Part shown: one piece after another, positions 37,486 through 46,104 of the stretch
Layout: each line of letters opens with the position of its first letter
Numbering within the stretch: position 1 is the stretch's first letter
Assembly (NCBI RefSeq): GCF_000244955.1
Contig: NZ_CM001439.1
Location: 4,893,234-4,957,233 of the forward strand
Direction of reading: 5' to 3'
DNA: 64,000 nt
DNA from: Saccharomonospora marina XMU15
GTDB taxonomy: Bacteria; Actinomycetota; Actinomycetes; Mycobacteriales; Pseudonocardiaceae
Translations under genes and position numbers: made by a program
The notes under the pieces: generated by a model
Database searches by the model: none
Seen by the model: the letters and a program-made list of their open reading frames with translations, nothing else
What the model was told of the DNA's origin: nothing

Positions 37486-38274
37486 TTAGCATACCTCACG
37501 ATCGCAGAGTCGCTGGATGTCGGCGTAGCCGGGCGCGCTCCCGGTGGGTGTACCACCGTCGCGGACGGTCGTCGCCGCCCGCACGGCGGCGGCCACCGCC
37601 GTGCGAAACAGCAGCGAACCCGTGCTGATCCTTCGCACTCCCAACCCGGCCAGCTCACCGGTGTCAAGGCCGCCCGGCAGGTACAACACGTTCAGCGGTG
37701 CCGCCGTCGCGGCCACGAGCGCCTCGATCTCGGCCGCGTCCAGCCTGCCGGGCACGAACACACCATCCGCACCCGCGTCCACGTACCGCCGGACGCGCGC
37801 CATCGTCGCACCCACCTCGGCATCCACACCCACCCAGTAGTTGTCCACCCGCGCGTTGACGAACACGTCGGGCACGCGGGCCTTGACCGCACCGATGATC
37901 CCGCTCTGCCGCGCCGGGTCGGCCAGCGTGCCGCCGGCCCTGCCGTCCTCGATGTTGACGCCCACGACGCCCGCGGCGGCCAACTCCTCGACGACGTCGG
38001 CGACCCGGCCCGGATCGTCGCTGAAGCCACCCTCGATGTCCACGGTGACCAGGCACGGCAACGACGCGAGCAACACGGCGAGTTCAACGGTGGCCCGCCT
38101 GCTCACCCCGTGCCCGTCGGGAAGGCCGCGCGCGGCGGCGACCCCGAGACTGGTGGTGCCGATGGCCGCGAACCCGGCGTCCACCAGCAGCGCGGCCGAC
38201 ACGTAGTCCCACGCGTTCGGGAGTACGAGCGGGTGCCCTGCCACGTGCAGGTCGTGGAACGCCCGCGTGCTCAC
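37486..38274 (-). CDS. isocitrate lyase/PEP mutase superfamily protein
   Basis: 262 aa TIM-barrel. LVLPNAWDYVSAALLVDAGF, AIGTTSLGVAAARG, VTVDIEGGFSDDP (metal-binding Asp/Glu) and GVNIEDGR are typical of the PEP-mutase/oxaloacetate-decarboxylase group; the lyase KKCGH motif is absent. It probably cleaves or forms a C-C or C-P bond in a 2-oxo acid, substrate unknown. It overlaps the miniature P450 stop by 4 bp at its GTG, so it is the second gene of that unit, and MarR follows. Confidence 0.8.
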   Translation of the reverse strand: MSTRAFHDLHVAGHPLVLPNAWDYVSAALLVDAGFAAIGTTSLGVAAARGLPDGHGVSRRATVELAVLLASLPCLVTVDIEGGFSDDPGRVADVVEELAAAGVVGVNIEDGRAGGTLADPARQSGIIGAVKARVPDVFVNARVDNYWVGVDAEVGATMARVRRYVDAGADGVFVPGRLDAAEIEALVAATAAPLNVLYLPGGLDTGELAGLGVRRISTGSLLFRTAVAAAVRAATTVRDGGTPTGSAPGYADIQRLCDREVC

Positions 38275-38987
38275 CTGTCCTCACCCTGCCTGGCCGTGCC
38301 TTCCGCGCTGCCCTGCGCCGTGCCCTCCGCGATGGCGATCGCGTGTGCCATGCCAGGGCAGGTGTGCGCACCCGCGCCGAAGGGCAACCGCGCCGCCGCG
38401 AGGTCCAGCGCGACCAGTTCGCCGGTGGGCGTGCAGCGCCTGGTTTCTCGCACCGGCGCCTCGGCGGCGAGCACCTCGGCGACCGCGGCGGGCCCGCCAC
38501 GCCGTGTCGCACGTTCGGCGAGGAGGTCGGTGGGCCGGCAGGCCTGGACGAGCAGCCCGATCCGGGCGGCGGTGCGCTCGTCACCGGCGCCGTAACCACC
38601 CCGGCATGCCGAGGCGAGCCGCCTCACCGCCTCGTCTGCCTCACCGGGCACCACCCCGGTGTGTGGCTGGTAGTGCCTGGAGACGAGCGCGACATCGTCC
38701 GCGGCCACCGGCAGACCGAGCGCCTCGGCGAGCAGCGGCACCGAGGGCCCGGTGCGCCCACCGCGCCACGCGCGCGCGGCCGACCGCAAGGCACCGGGAG
38801 CCACGGTCGCCAGTTCGGCCTCGGCGAGGGCACGAAGCCGTCGATGCCGCCGAGGTGGGGCGAACCTGGCCACATTGGCCCGCAGCCAGGCCACACCGGG
38901 TCCGGCCGCATCGGCGACGGCGGGCACGGTGTGGCGGGGATCGGTCAGGATGGCGTGGACCCTTGCCGGGTCGGTGACTGTGAACAT
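38271..38987 (-). CDS. miniature cytochrome P450-like protein
   Basis: About 238 aa, against roughly 400 for a P450. The haem loop LPFGAGAHTCPGMAHAIAIA (FGxGxHxCxG with the Cys ligand) is intact near the C-terminus. VARFAPPRRHRRLRALAEAEL resembles the C-helix region that contacts haem propionates. The K-helix ExxR is not evident (EVLAAEAPVRETRR), and the beta region between K-helix and haem loop is almost absent. The I-helix oxygen motif is not recognisable. ATG 38987 lies 8 nt behind TAGCGT inside the 20-bp palindrome. It may bind haem without monooxygenase activity. Confidence 0.65.
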   Translation of the reverse strand: MFTVTDPARVHAILTDPRHTVPAVADAAGPGVAWLRANVARFAPPRRHRRLRALAEAELATVAPGALRSAARAWRGGRTGPSVPLLAEALGLPVAADDVALVSRHYQPHTGVVPGEADEAVRRLASACRGGYGAGDERTAARIGLLVQACRPTDLLAERATRRGGPAAVAEVLAAEAPVRETRRCTPTGELVALDLAAARLPFGAGAHTCPGMAHAIAIAEGTAQGSAEGTARQGEDR

Positions 38988-38990
38988 GAG

Positions 38991-39010
38991 CCGCGACGCT
39001 AGCGTCGCGG
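38991..39010. promoter_or_regulatory. perfect 20-bp palindrome, candidate ArsR-family operator
   Basis: CCGCGACGCTAGCGTCGCGG is identical to its reverse complement. It fills most of the gap between the divergent P450-like and ArsR genes, covers the putative -10 (TAGCGT) of the P450-like gene and would sit near -35 of the ArsR gene. Symmetry of this length is unlikely by chance. Confidence 0.65.
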
Positions 39011-39053
39011 CGGTTCGGTCGGCGCCGAAACGTCGGCGGTGCACAATCGTGCG

Positions 39054-39761
39054 GTGTCCTCCGTCGAACTCGCCGAACTGGCGGGTCTGCTCGCCGACCG
39101 CACCCGGACCCGGTTCTGCCTCGCACTGCTCGACGGCAGGGCGTGGACGGCGGGCGAACTCGCCACGCTCGCGGGCGTGGCACCCTCGACGGCCAGCGAA
39201 CACCTCGACCGGCTCGTCGCAGGCGGGCTGCTCGTCGAGCGCAGGCAGGGCAGGCACCGCTACGTGTCACTGGCTGGACCCGACGCCGCCGAACTTCTCG
39301 AAGGCCTGCTCGCACATCTGGACCTGGCGGCCGAACGCGGCCGGACGCTTCGCAGGGCGGTTGCCTCCTCCGCGATGGCCAGGGGCCGCACCTGCTACGA
39401 CCACCTCGCGGGCAGGCTCGGGGTGGCCATCACCGACGCGATGACCACCCTCGGACTGCTCGACGTCCGCCACGGCTGCGCACTCACCGGCGAGGGTATG
39501 GAATGGCTCACCGGTGTGCTCCGCGTCGCGCCCGCGCAACTGCGCGCGGGACGCAGGCCGCTGGTGAAGTGCTGCCTCGACGCGACGGAGCGCCGCTCGC
39601 ACCTTGCCGGTGCCGCAGGCGCGAAACTGTGCCTGCGGATGTTCGACAACGGCTGGGTCAAGCGCATCGGTACCGGCCGCGCCGTGCGGCTGACTCCGGC
39701 AGGCGCGGCAGCGCTCGAGGACTTGCTGGCCATCGACGCCGACTCGCTCGCCGCGGGCTGA
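39054..39761 (+). CDS. ArsR-family regulator
   Basis: 235 aa, longer than the usual 100-120. Winged helix: AELAGLLADRTRTRFCLALL, then recognition helix VAPSTASEHLDRLVAGGLL and wing RQGRHRYVSL within the first 75 residues. A C-terminal region of about 150 residues with four Cys (TCYDHLAGR, HGCALTGEG, KCCLDATERR, KLCLRMF) may sense a ligand or metal. GTG 39054 is 6 nt behind CACAAT; GTG 39039 is the alternative. It is divergent from the P450-like/PEP-mutase operon, which it probably represses through the palindrome. Confidence 0.82.
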   Translation: MSSVELAELAGLLADRTRTRFCLALLDGRAWTAGELATLAGVAPSTASEHLDRLVAGGLLVERRQGRHRYVSLAGPDAAELLEGLLAHLDLAAERGRTLRRAVASSAMARGRTCYDHLAGRLGVAITDAMTTLGLLDVRHGCALTGEGMEWLTGVLRVAPAQLRAGRRPLVKCCLDATERRSHLAGAAGAKLCLRMFDNGWVKRIGTGRAVRLTPAGAAALEDLLAIDADSLAAG

Positions 39762-39792
39762 CCGGGCCGAGGCACTGAGCGCGCGATCCGGG

Positions 39793-41262
39793 TCAGCCGC
39801 CCAGCGTCTCGCGGATCGGGCCCATACCGAAGTAGACGACGAACGCGGCGGAGACGATCCACATCAGCGGGTGGACCCGCCTGGCGTTGCCGGTGGCGGC
39901 CTGGATGAGCACGTAGCTCACGAAGCCCGCGCCGATGCCGTTGGCGATCGAGTAGGTGAACGGCATCACCACGATCGTCAGGAACGCGGGCAGCGCCACC
40001 GAGAAGTCCCTGAAATCGATGTCGGCGACCTGGCGGATCATCAGCGCGCCGACAACGACCAGCGCGGGCGCGGCGGCCTCGATCGGCACCACCTCGTACA
40101 GCGGGGTGAAGAACATCGCGGCGATGAACAGCAGCCCGGTGACCACATTGGCCAGACCCGTTCTCGCGCCTTCCGCGATACCGGAGGCCGACTCGATGTA
40201 GACGGTGTTGGAACTGGCCGAGGCCGCGCCACCGGCGATGGCGCCGAGGGAGTCCACGAACAGCGTCTTGCCGACGTTGGGCAACTGGCCGTCCCGGTTC
40301 GCCAGGCCGGCCTGCCTGCCGAGCCCGGTCATCGTTCCGATGGTGTCGAAGAAGTCGGTGAGCACCAGGGTGAACACGAACAGCGCGGCGGTGAGTGCGG
40401 GTACCTGCACCCACGCGTCGAACGACACCTGGCCGAGCAGCGACAGGTCGGGCAGGCCGATGATGTCCTCCGGCAGTGCCGGATAGCCGAGGTTCCAGCC
40501 CTTGGGGTCCGTGCCGCCGGAGGGGCCGACGCCTGCGACGGCCTCGACAACGATCGACAGCACCGTCGCGGCCACCACACCGATCAGGATGGCGCCCCTG
40601 ATGTTCCTCGCCACCAGCACGCCCATGATCACCAGGCCCACCACGAACACCGCCGTCGGCCACGACGCGATGGAGCCACCGATGCCCAACTCGACCGGAA
40701 CCGTGGTGCCCGCCGCATCCGGGATGCGGCGCACGAAACCGGCGTCGACCAGACCGATGAGGCTGATGAACAGCCCGATGCCCACCGCGATACCCGCCTT
40801 GAGTTGAGCCGGTACCGCGTTGAACACCATCTCGCGCACCCCGGTGACCACGAGCAGCAGCACCACGATGCCGTTGACCATGACCAGTCCCATCGCGGCG
40901 GGCCAGGTCATCTGCGGCGCGATGTTCACAGCGACGAGCGCGTTGATGCCAAGACCGGCCGCCAGCGCGAACGGGTAGTTCGCCACCACGCCCATCAGGA
41001 TCGTGAGCACACCCGCCACCAGCGCCGTCACCGCCGCGACCTGCGGAACCGGCAGGATCGCCCCGGTCGCGTCCGCGTTGGCACCGGGCCCCTCGGAGAA
41101 GCTGCCCAGGATGAGCGGGTTCAGCACGATGATGTAGGCCATCGTCACGAAGGTCACCAGCCCACCGCGCACCTCCCTGCCCGGTGTCGAGCCGCGCTCA
41201 CTGATCCGGAAGAACCGGTCCAGCCGCGACTTCAGCTTCCGCTCCGCGGTCGCTTCTGCCAT
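39793..41262 (-). CDS. NCS2 purine permease, AzgA type
   Basis: 489 aa, about 12-14 helices. VRGGLVTFVTMAYIIVLNPLIL, AAGLGINALVAV and the signature helix TDFFDTIGTMTGLGRQAG belong to the AzgA (adenine/guanine/hypoxanthine) branch of NCS2 proton symporters, and SSNTVYIESASGIAEGARTG is the second conserved helix. AGGTGA lies just before ATG 41262. It stands alone between the ArsR gene and a DUF2530 gene. Confidence 0.9.
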   Translation of the reverse strand: MAEATAERKLKSRLDRFFRISERGSTPGREVRGGLVTFVTMAYIIVLNPLILGSFSEGPGANADATGAILPVPQVAAVTALVAGVLTILMGVVANYPFALAAGLGINALVAVNIAPQMTWPAAMGLVMVNGIVVLLLVVTGVREMVFNAVPAQLKAGIAVGIGLFISLIGLVDAGFVRRIPDAAGTTVPVELGIGGSIASWPTAVFVVGLVIMGVLVARNIRGAILIGVVAATVLSIVVEAVAGVGPSGGTDPKGWNLGYPALPEDIIGLPDLSLLGQVSFDAWVQVPALTAALFVFTLVLTDFFDTIGTMTGLGRQAGLANRDGQLPNVGKTLFVDSLGAIAGGAASASSNTVYIESASGIAEGARTGLANVVTGLLFIAAMFFTPLYEVVPIEAAAPALVVVGALMIRQVADIDFRDFSVALPAFLTIVVMPFTYSIANGIGAGFVSYVLIQAATGNARRVHPLMWIVSAAFVVYFGMGPIRETLGG

Positions 41263-41318
41263 CACTCACCTGCCTCGATTCGGACCGGCAGCGACACGGC
41301 GGAGGTAGCCTTTCCCAC

Positions 41319-41591
41319 GTGGACGTACCGAGCGACCCTTCCCGCACCAAGGGGCGGTTCCGTCCCACACCGCAGCTGCCGAGGTCACTGGTCAACCTCT
41401 GGCCGCCGATGATCCTAGGCACCGTGTTGTGGTTTCTGGCCTTCGCCGTGCTGCTCATCACTGGGGTGCGCGGCGTGTGGCTGTGGACGACGCTGGCAGG
41501 CGGTGGCCTCGGCATCGTGGGCATGGGCATCATGCTGTGGCAGCGAGCCGCCGCAAGGCGCGGTTCCCGCCCTACCCCGCACGGCCTGTAG
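41319..41591 (+). CDS. DUF2530 small membrane protein
   Basis: 90 aa with two helices (MILGTVLWFLAFAVLLITGV and WLWTTLAGGGLGIVGMGIML) and basic ends, the DUF2530 layout seen in actinobacteria (I recall Rv0879c). GTG 41319 lies 7 nt behind TAGCCT, a leaderless pattern. Function unknown. It is divergent from the purine permease. Confidence 0.75.
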   Translation: MDVPSDPSRTKGRFRPTPQLPRSLVNLWPPMILGTVLWFLAFAVLLITGVRGVWLWTTLAGGGLGIVGMGIMLWQRAAARRGSRPTPHGL

Positions 41592-41624
41592 CGCCGACGC
41601 AGTCGACTGCGGGCAACGGTTGGC

Positions 41625-44351
41625 TCAGCCGAGCAGCGTGGCGGGCCCCGGATCGTCGAGCAACGCCGCGATCAGCGCTCGCCTGGGCCAGCGCCCGGTC
41701 GCCCAGGCGAAGGCCCTGGCAAGCCCCTCGGCGGTGTCCGAGGTGTGCAGGGCCGTGTCGTACCACCACGGAACCGGGCGTCCGCCGACGGTGAGCGTCT
41801 CGTGCACGAACAACCCGCCCTCCTCCGGGGCGATACCGAGCAGGTCGGCGACCTCGACGATCGCGGGCAGATCCCGCCAGGCGACGAAGTCACCTTCGCT
41901 TTCCACTTCGGCGGTCGTCTCCTCGCTCGCCAACGGCAGGTCGAGCACATCGGCCAGTGCCGGGGCCTCGGCGAAGTCGAGCGTGGCGACGAGAACGCTG
42001 TGTGGCCACAGCCCCAGCAGCCACGGCGCGTCCAGCACCACGGCGTCGGCGGCGTCGGTCACGGAGCCGTCGAGCGCGCGCACGGCGGCGGGTGGGCGCA
42101 CGCCCTCCGGCGAAACCCGCGACAGCGCCGAATGCGCCCGCAGCACCAGACCGGGTGGAACCGACCTGGCCTCCTCGGCGAGCCGGGAGCACAGCCACTG
42201 CGCGTCCTGCGCGTCCACAACGGTCAGCTCCCAACGAACACCCATCGCCAGGAGCAGCTCGTCGGGCAGGTCCACGTCCAAGACCGGGTCGAACAACCCG
42301 GCCAGCGACTCCGCATCCGGCAGCCGCCACTGCCCTGGCGGCTGACCGGCCAGCAGCGCGTTGTCCGCCAGCCACCGCCGCACCCGGCCGCCCGGTTCCA
42401 CGAGCATCCGCCTGGTTCGCGGGTCCGACGCGAGCAGCCGCACCGCCTCCGGCCAGGCATCGTCGGCGACCAGATCGAGATCGGCGATGGGCGGGTCTTC
42501 GCCCGCACCGGTGTTCTCGGTGTCATCGTCCTCGGCAGGTGCCCGGAAACCGTCGAGCACCCCAACCTGTGTCAACGTCTCGGCGGGCCAGCGCGAAGCG
42601 AAGTCGGCGTCGAGCACGTCCAGCGGCGCCTGCGCACCGATCGCCTCGGTGTCGAGCACGTCCAGCAGTCGCGAACCGGGCAGCACCAACTCGTCGGCGC
42701 GCCGCCAGCCGCCCGTGCGGTCGGGCAATGCCAGCGCACCGAGCCCTTCCGCGCCCGCGCGGGTCGCCAGCCGCAGCACCGTACGCACCAGCGGCAGTAC
42801 GTCCACGCCCGCGAGCGCATCCTCCACGCTGCCCTCGACGGCCTCCCGCAGCGCGGGGTCGCGAAGCACCTCACCCGCACCCGCGTGCACCGCGCCGAGC
42901 CGTTCGAGCAGCGGGTGCGCCGCCCGCGGGTGCACCACGCGAGGCCCGGCCCCGGCGAGGTCCAGTTCCGCGGCCAGGTCCACGTCGTCCAGCAGCAGCG
43001 CCGTCCTGGGACCGGCAACCGTGCGGCCGTCGGTCAGCGGCACGGGCAGGGCGCCGAGTTCGTCGGCGGCGACCTGGTGCCGCTCCACTCCGTCGAGCAG
43101 CACCTCGTACAGCCGCCGCCACCAGGAGGGTTCGCGCTCGATGCCGGTGACCGCGTCCACGATCGCGGCGGCGTCGACCGTGGACGCGCCCACCGAGGCG
43201 AGCGTGCGCGCCGCCTGCCCGCCGCACAGCGGGGCGGCGACAAGTCCGGGCACCACGTCGGCCAGCAACTCGACGAGGTCGGGCAGTTCGGGGACGAGTA
43301 CCTTCGCGGCCGCCCCCGCCAGCTCCCCGCCTGCCGCGGCGGGCAACCACGCGTCCTGCGACAGTCGCCGGGTCAGCAGCTCCCGCAGCGTGCTGTCAAC
43401 CTCCGAGGCAGGAAAGCCCGCGGGCGGCACCAGCGCGAGCCGGTGTCGCGGTGGTAACCGCCGGACGAGACCGGGATAGGCGTGAGCGGCTTCGGCCAAC
43501 GCCTGCCTGGTCGCCTCGCCCGCGAGGACGCGGCGGCGGGAAGGCTCGACCGGCACCGACGCCAGCAGCCGAGCAGGCAGGCTCACCCGCTCGTCGGTCG
43601 GTGTCGGAGCGTGCAGCACGTCGTCGGCGATCGGCGACGGCGCGCCGGTTTCGGAAACGGGAACCGCCCACACGCAGGCCTCGCCCTGGTGCGTGAGCCA
43701 CCGGGTGCGGTGCCCGTCCGGTGAGGCCAACTCGACGAGTTCGCCGTCGTCGCGGCGGGTCCACACCTGCCCGGCCACATCGACCTCGGCCAGCGCGGGC
43801 AGTGCCAGCAGCAGGTCCGCGACCTCGGACCGGATGAGCTCGAGCACCTCGCCAGCCGGCGGGCGCAGCGGCAGGCGAACCTCGGTGTCGAACCCGTCCG
43901 GCAACGGGGGCTCGGTCGGCGGCAACGGCCACGGCAACCGCAGGATCGGCACCTCGCCCTCGCGCCCCGCCGCTTCCCGGGTGCGGGTCCGCGAGAACGA
44001 CACCCCGCCGGTGCGGGACACGATGCGCGGGCACGAGGTGACGGCCAGCACCGCGGCGAAGCCGACCCCGAACCGGCCCACCGTGCCACCGCGCTTGCCA
44101 GAGGCCCGCAGTGAGGCGAGCGAGGCCACGCCTTCGGCGTCGAGTGGGGCGCCGGTGTTGGCGACCCGCAGTTCGCCGTCGACCACCCGGACCCTTACCC
44201 GGCCCTCGACCCCGGCCTGCGCGGCCGCGTCGGCGGCGTTTTGTGCCAGCTCGACGAACAGCCGGTCGCGGTAGCCGCCGACCCGCAGGTCGTGCTCGGC
44301 GTTGGTGTCCTCGGTGAACCGGGTCGGCGAGTCCCGCCAGGCCCGCAGCAC
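41625..44351 (-). CDS. Sacsin-like N-terminal GHKL ATPase protein
   Basis: About 908 aa. The N-terminal GHKL/Hsp90-type ATPase shows LFVELAQNAADAA (N-box Asn), ELRVANTGAPLDAEGV (G1) and GRFGVGFAAVLAV (G2). The remaining 650 residues have no recognisable domain, with an acidic linker (PAEDDDTENTGAGEDPP). Homologues are often named Hsp90-like or sacsin-like; the role is unknown. The reading frame extends upstream of GTG 44351 (AIPDFDSHDLRAA) with no ATG or GTG before the stop at 44408, so a CTG or other rare start may be used. It follows DUF3027. Confidence 0.8.
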   Translation of the reverse strand: MLRAWRDSPTRFTEDTNAEHDLRVGGYRDRLFVELAQNAADAAAQAGVEGRVRVRVVDGELRVANTGAPLDAEGVASLASLRASGKRGGTVGRFGVGFAAVLAVTSCPRIVSRTGGVSFSRTRTREAAGREGEVPILRLPWPLPPTEPPLPDGFDTEVRLPLRPPAGEVLELIRSEVADLLLALPALAEVDVAGQVWTRRDDGELVELASPDGHRTRWLTHQGEACVWAVPVSETGAPSPIADDVLHAPTPTDERVSLPARLLASVPVEPSRRRVLAGEATRQALAEAAHAYPGLVRRLPPRHRLALVPPAGFPASEVDSTLRELLTRRLSQDAWLPAAAGGELAGAAAKVLVPELPDLVELLADVVPGLVAAPLCGGQAARTLASVGASTVDAAAIVDAVTGIEREPSWWRRLYEVLLDGVERHQVAADELGALPVPLTDGRTVAGPRTALLLDDVDLAAELDLAGAGPRVVHPRAAHPLLERLGAVHAGAGEVLRDPALREAVEGSVEDALAGVDVLPLVRTVLRLATRAGAEGLGALALPDRTGGWRRADELVLPGSRLLDVLDTEAIGAQAPLDVLDADFASRWPAETLTQVGVLDGFRAPAEDDDTENTGAGEDPPIADLDLVADDAWPEAVRLLASDPRTRRMLVEPGGRVRRWLADNALLAGQPPGQWRLPDAESLAGLFDPVLDVDLPDELLLAMGVRWELTVVDAQDAQWLCSRLAEEARSVPPGLVLRAHSALSRVSPEGVRPPAAVRALDGSVTDAADAVVLDAPWLLGLWPHSVLVATLDFAEAPALADVLDLPLASEETTAEVESEGDFVAWRDLPAIVEVADLLGIAPEEGGLFVHETLTVGGRPVPWWYDTALHTSDTAEGLARAFAWATGRWPRRALIAALLDDPGPATLLG

Positions 44352-44412
44352 CGCGGCGCGCAGGTCGTGGGAATCGAAGTCTGGGATGGCGGACAGCGTG
44401 CGGACCTACCGC

Positions 44413-45174
44413 TCAGCCGACGGGTTCGGTGTCGAGCAGGGAGTCGTCGTAGAACAGCTCCGCGACCGGAACCGGGGAGCTGGCCTCGACCTCGATCTCG
44501 GAGTGCGCGCCGCAACCGAACTCGGCGTGCACGACGTGACCGTCCGCCGGTGAGATCTCGTTGCCGCAGACGCCGAACGCGGCACGCAACGACCCTGCCA
44601 GCCGCAGGTAGAAGCCACACGTCCCGCACGTGCCCGGAGCGCTGCGGGCCATGTCCGAGCGCGGACCGTACTCACCACGGTGCCAGCGCTGCGCCGCCTG
44701 CTGCCTGCCGTAACGCGACATCACCCTGACCCTGCCGAGTCCGGTCTCGCGCGCCACCTCTTCGACCTCGGGGTCGTCGGTGGTCAGGTAGGCGGGAGCG
44801 AGCCGAAGGTCGTCGGCCGCGGTCGGGAAGATGTCGCCGATACCGAGGTCGCCCTGCCGCACCCGCCGCTCCCACGGCACCCACTTCGGTGCGACGACGG
44901 CGTCGGGACCCGGCGTGTGCACCACCTCGCTGACGGTCACCGGCTCGTCGTGCCCGGTCGTCGCGACGGTGACGGACCACCGCCAGCCCCGGTATCCGGG
45001 AAGCCGCGAGTCGAACAGGTGGGTGACCGAAACGGAGTCCTCGACCTCGACTCCGGCGTGCTCGCCCACGTTCTCGGCACCCGCGTCGAGCACGGCGGAG
45101 TCGCGGGCCAACTCCACCGCATCGAACAGCTTCCGGCGCAGTGTGCCGTCGTCGAGGGTGAGCAGCAGGGTCAT
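44413..45174 (-). CDS. DUF3027 protein
   Basis: 253 aa. VLDAGAENVGEHAGVEVEDSV is the N-terminal block, then VTHLFDSRLPGYRGWRW, VAPKWVPWERRVRQGDLGIGD, and a C-terminal zinc-finger-like GTCGTCGFYLRLAGSLRAAFG plus VCGNEISPADGH and FGCGAHSE (four or five Cys). This is the DUF3027 architecture, actinobacterial and uncharacterised. ATG 45174 lies 8 nt behind CACAAT (leaderless pattern). It is transcribed with the Sacsin-like gene 61 bp downstream. Confidence 0.82.
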   Translation of the reverse strand: MTLLLTLDDGTLRRKLFDAVELARDSAVLDAGAENVGEHAGVEVEDSVSVTHLFDSRLPGYRGWRWSVTVATTGHDEPVTVSEVVHTPGPDAVVAPKWVPWERRVRQGDLGIGDIFPTAADDLRLAPAYLTTDDPEVEEVARETGLGRVRVMSRYGRQQAAQRWHRGEYGPRSDMARSAPGTCGTCGFYLRLAGSLRAAFGVCGNEISPADGHVVHAEFGCGAHSEIEVEASSPVPVAELFYDDSLLDTEPVG

Positions 45175-45237
45175 GAGTCTCCATTGTGCAGCACAGTGCC
45201 GCGCGACGGTCGGTGGGTTCGTGCCAGGCTGGTGGTC

Positions 45238-46062
45238 GTGATACGGGCTGCGGGAGCTACCGGCCGACGGCTGCCTGCCACGGTGGCGGTGCTGGTACTG
45301 GTGATCGCGCTCGCCGCGTGCGGTGCGCCGTCGAGTGAGCCGACGCCGAACGACCCGACGCGGGTACAGCGGCTGCGGGTCGAGGTGCTGCGGGTACTGC
45401 CGCACGACCGCGAGGCGTTCACCCAGGGGCTGGAGATTCACGACGGCACGCTGTACGAGGGCACCGGGCTCGTCGGTGAGTCCACCTTGCGGGCGGGACC
45501 GCTCGGCGCCGAACCCGAGGTCGTCGTCTCACTGCCGAAGCCGCTGTTCGGCGAGGGCATCACCGTGGTCGGTTCCCGGGTGTGGCAGCTCACCTGGCGC
45601 AGCGGCATCGCCATCGAACGCGATCGCGACACCCTCGCGCAGCGGCGCACCGTCCGCTACGAGGGCGAGGGGTGGGGACTGTGTCACCAACCCGGCAGGC
45701 AGCGGTTGGTGATGAGCGACGGGTCGGCGAAACTGACCTTCCGTGACCCGGTGACCTTCGCCGTTCGCTCCTCGGTGGTGGTCAAGGAGGACGGCGAGCC
45801 ACGTGACGAACTGAACGAGCTGGAGTGCGTCGACGGGGCGGTGTACGCCAACGTCTGGCACAGCGACGAGATCCTGCGCATCGACCCCGACACCGGAACG
45901 GTCACCGCCCGCATCGACGCAGCAGGGCTGCTGGACGAGGCCGAGCGCGCGGAGGCCGACGTGCTCAACGGCATCGCCGCGGTGCCTGGTTCGGACGAGT
46001 TCGTGCTGACCGGCAAGCTCTGGCCCAAGATGTTCAGGGTGCGGTTCGTCTCGACCACGTGA
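45238..46062 (+). CDS. glutaminyl-peptide cyclotransferase-like lipoprotein
   Basis: 274 aa. Signal peptide RLPATVAVLVLVIALAAC with lipobox LAAC directs it to the membrane outside. The mature part is a beta-propeller of the plant-type glutamine cyclotransferase family: LPHDREAFTQGLEIHDGTLYE, GEGWGLCHQPG, LNELECVDGAVYANVW and LNGIAAVPGSDEFVLTGKLW. It would form N-terminal pyroglutamate on exported peptides. GTG 45238 lies 7 nt behind CAGGCT (leaderless). It is divergent from DUF3027. Confidence 0.85.
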   Translation: MIRAAGATGRRLPATVAVLVLVIALAACGAPSSEPTPNDPTRVQRLRVEVLRVLPHDREAFTQGLEIHDGTLYEGTGLVGESTLRAGPLGAEPEVVVSLPKPLFGEGITVVGSRVWQLTWRSGIAIERDRDTLAQRRTVRYEGEGWGLCHQPGRQRLVMSDGSAKLTFRDPVTFAVRSSVVVKEDGEPRDELNELECVDGAVYANVWHSDEILRIDPDTGTVTARIDAAGLLDEAERAEADVLNGIAAVPGSDEFVLTGKLWPKMFRVRFVSTT

Positions 46063-46104
46063 TCACCCGTACGGGCAGGGCTTGAGTACGGCAGGATTGG
46101 GCAC

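Noticed and set aside
44680-45237. Plus-strand extension of the cyclotransferase frame back to 44680
   Set aside because: Antisense to DUF3027; lipobox signal peptide and CAGGCT box place the start at 45238.
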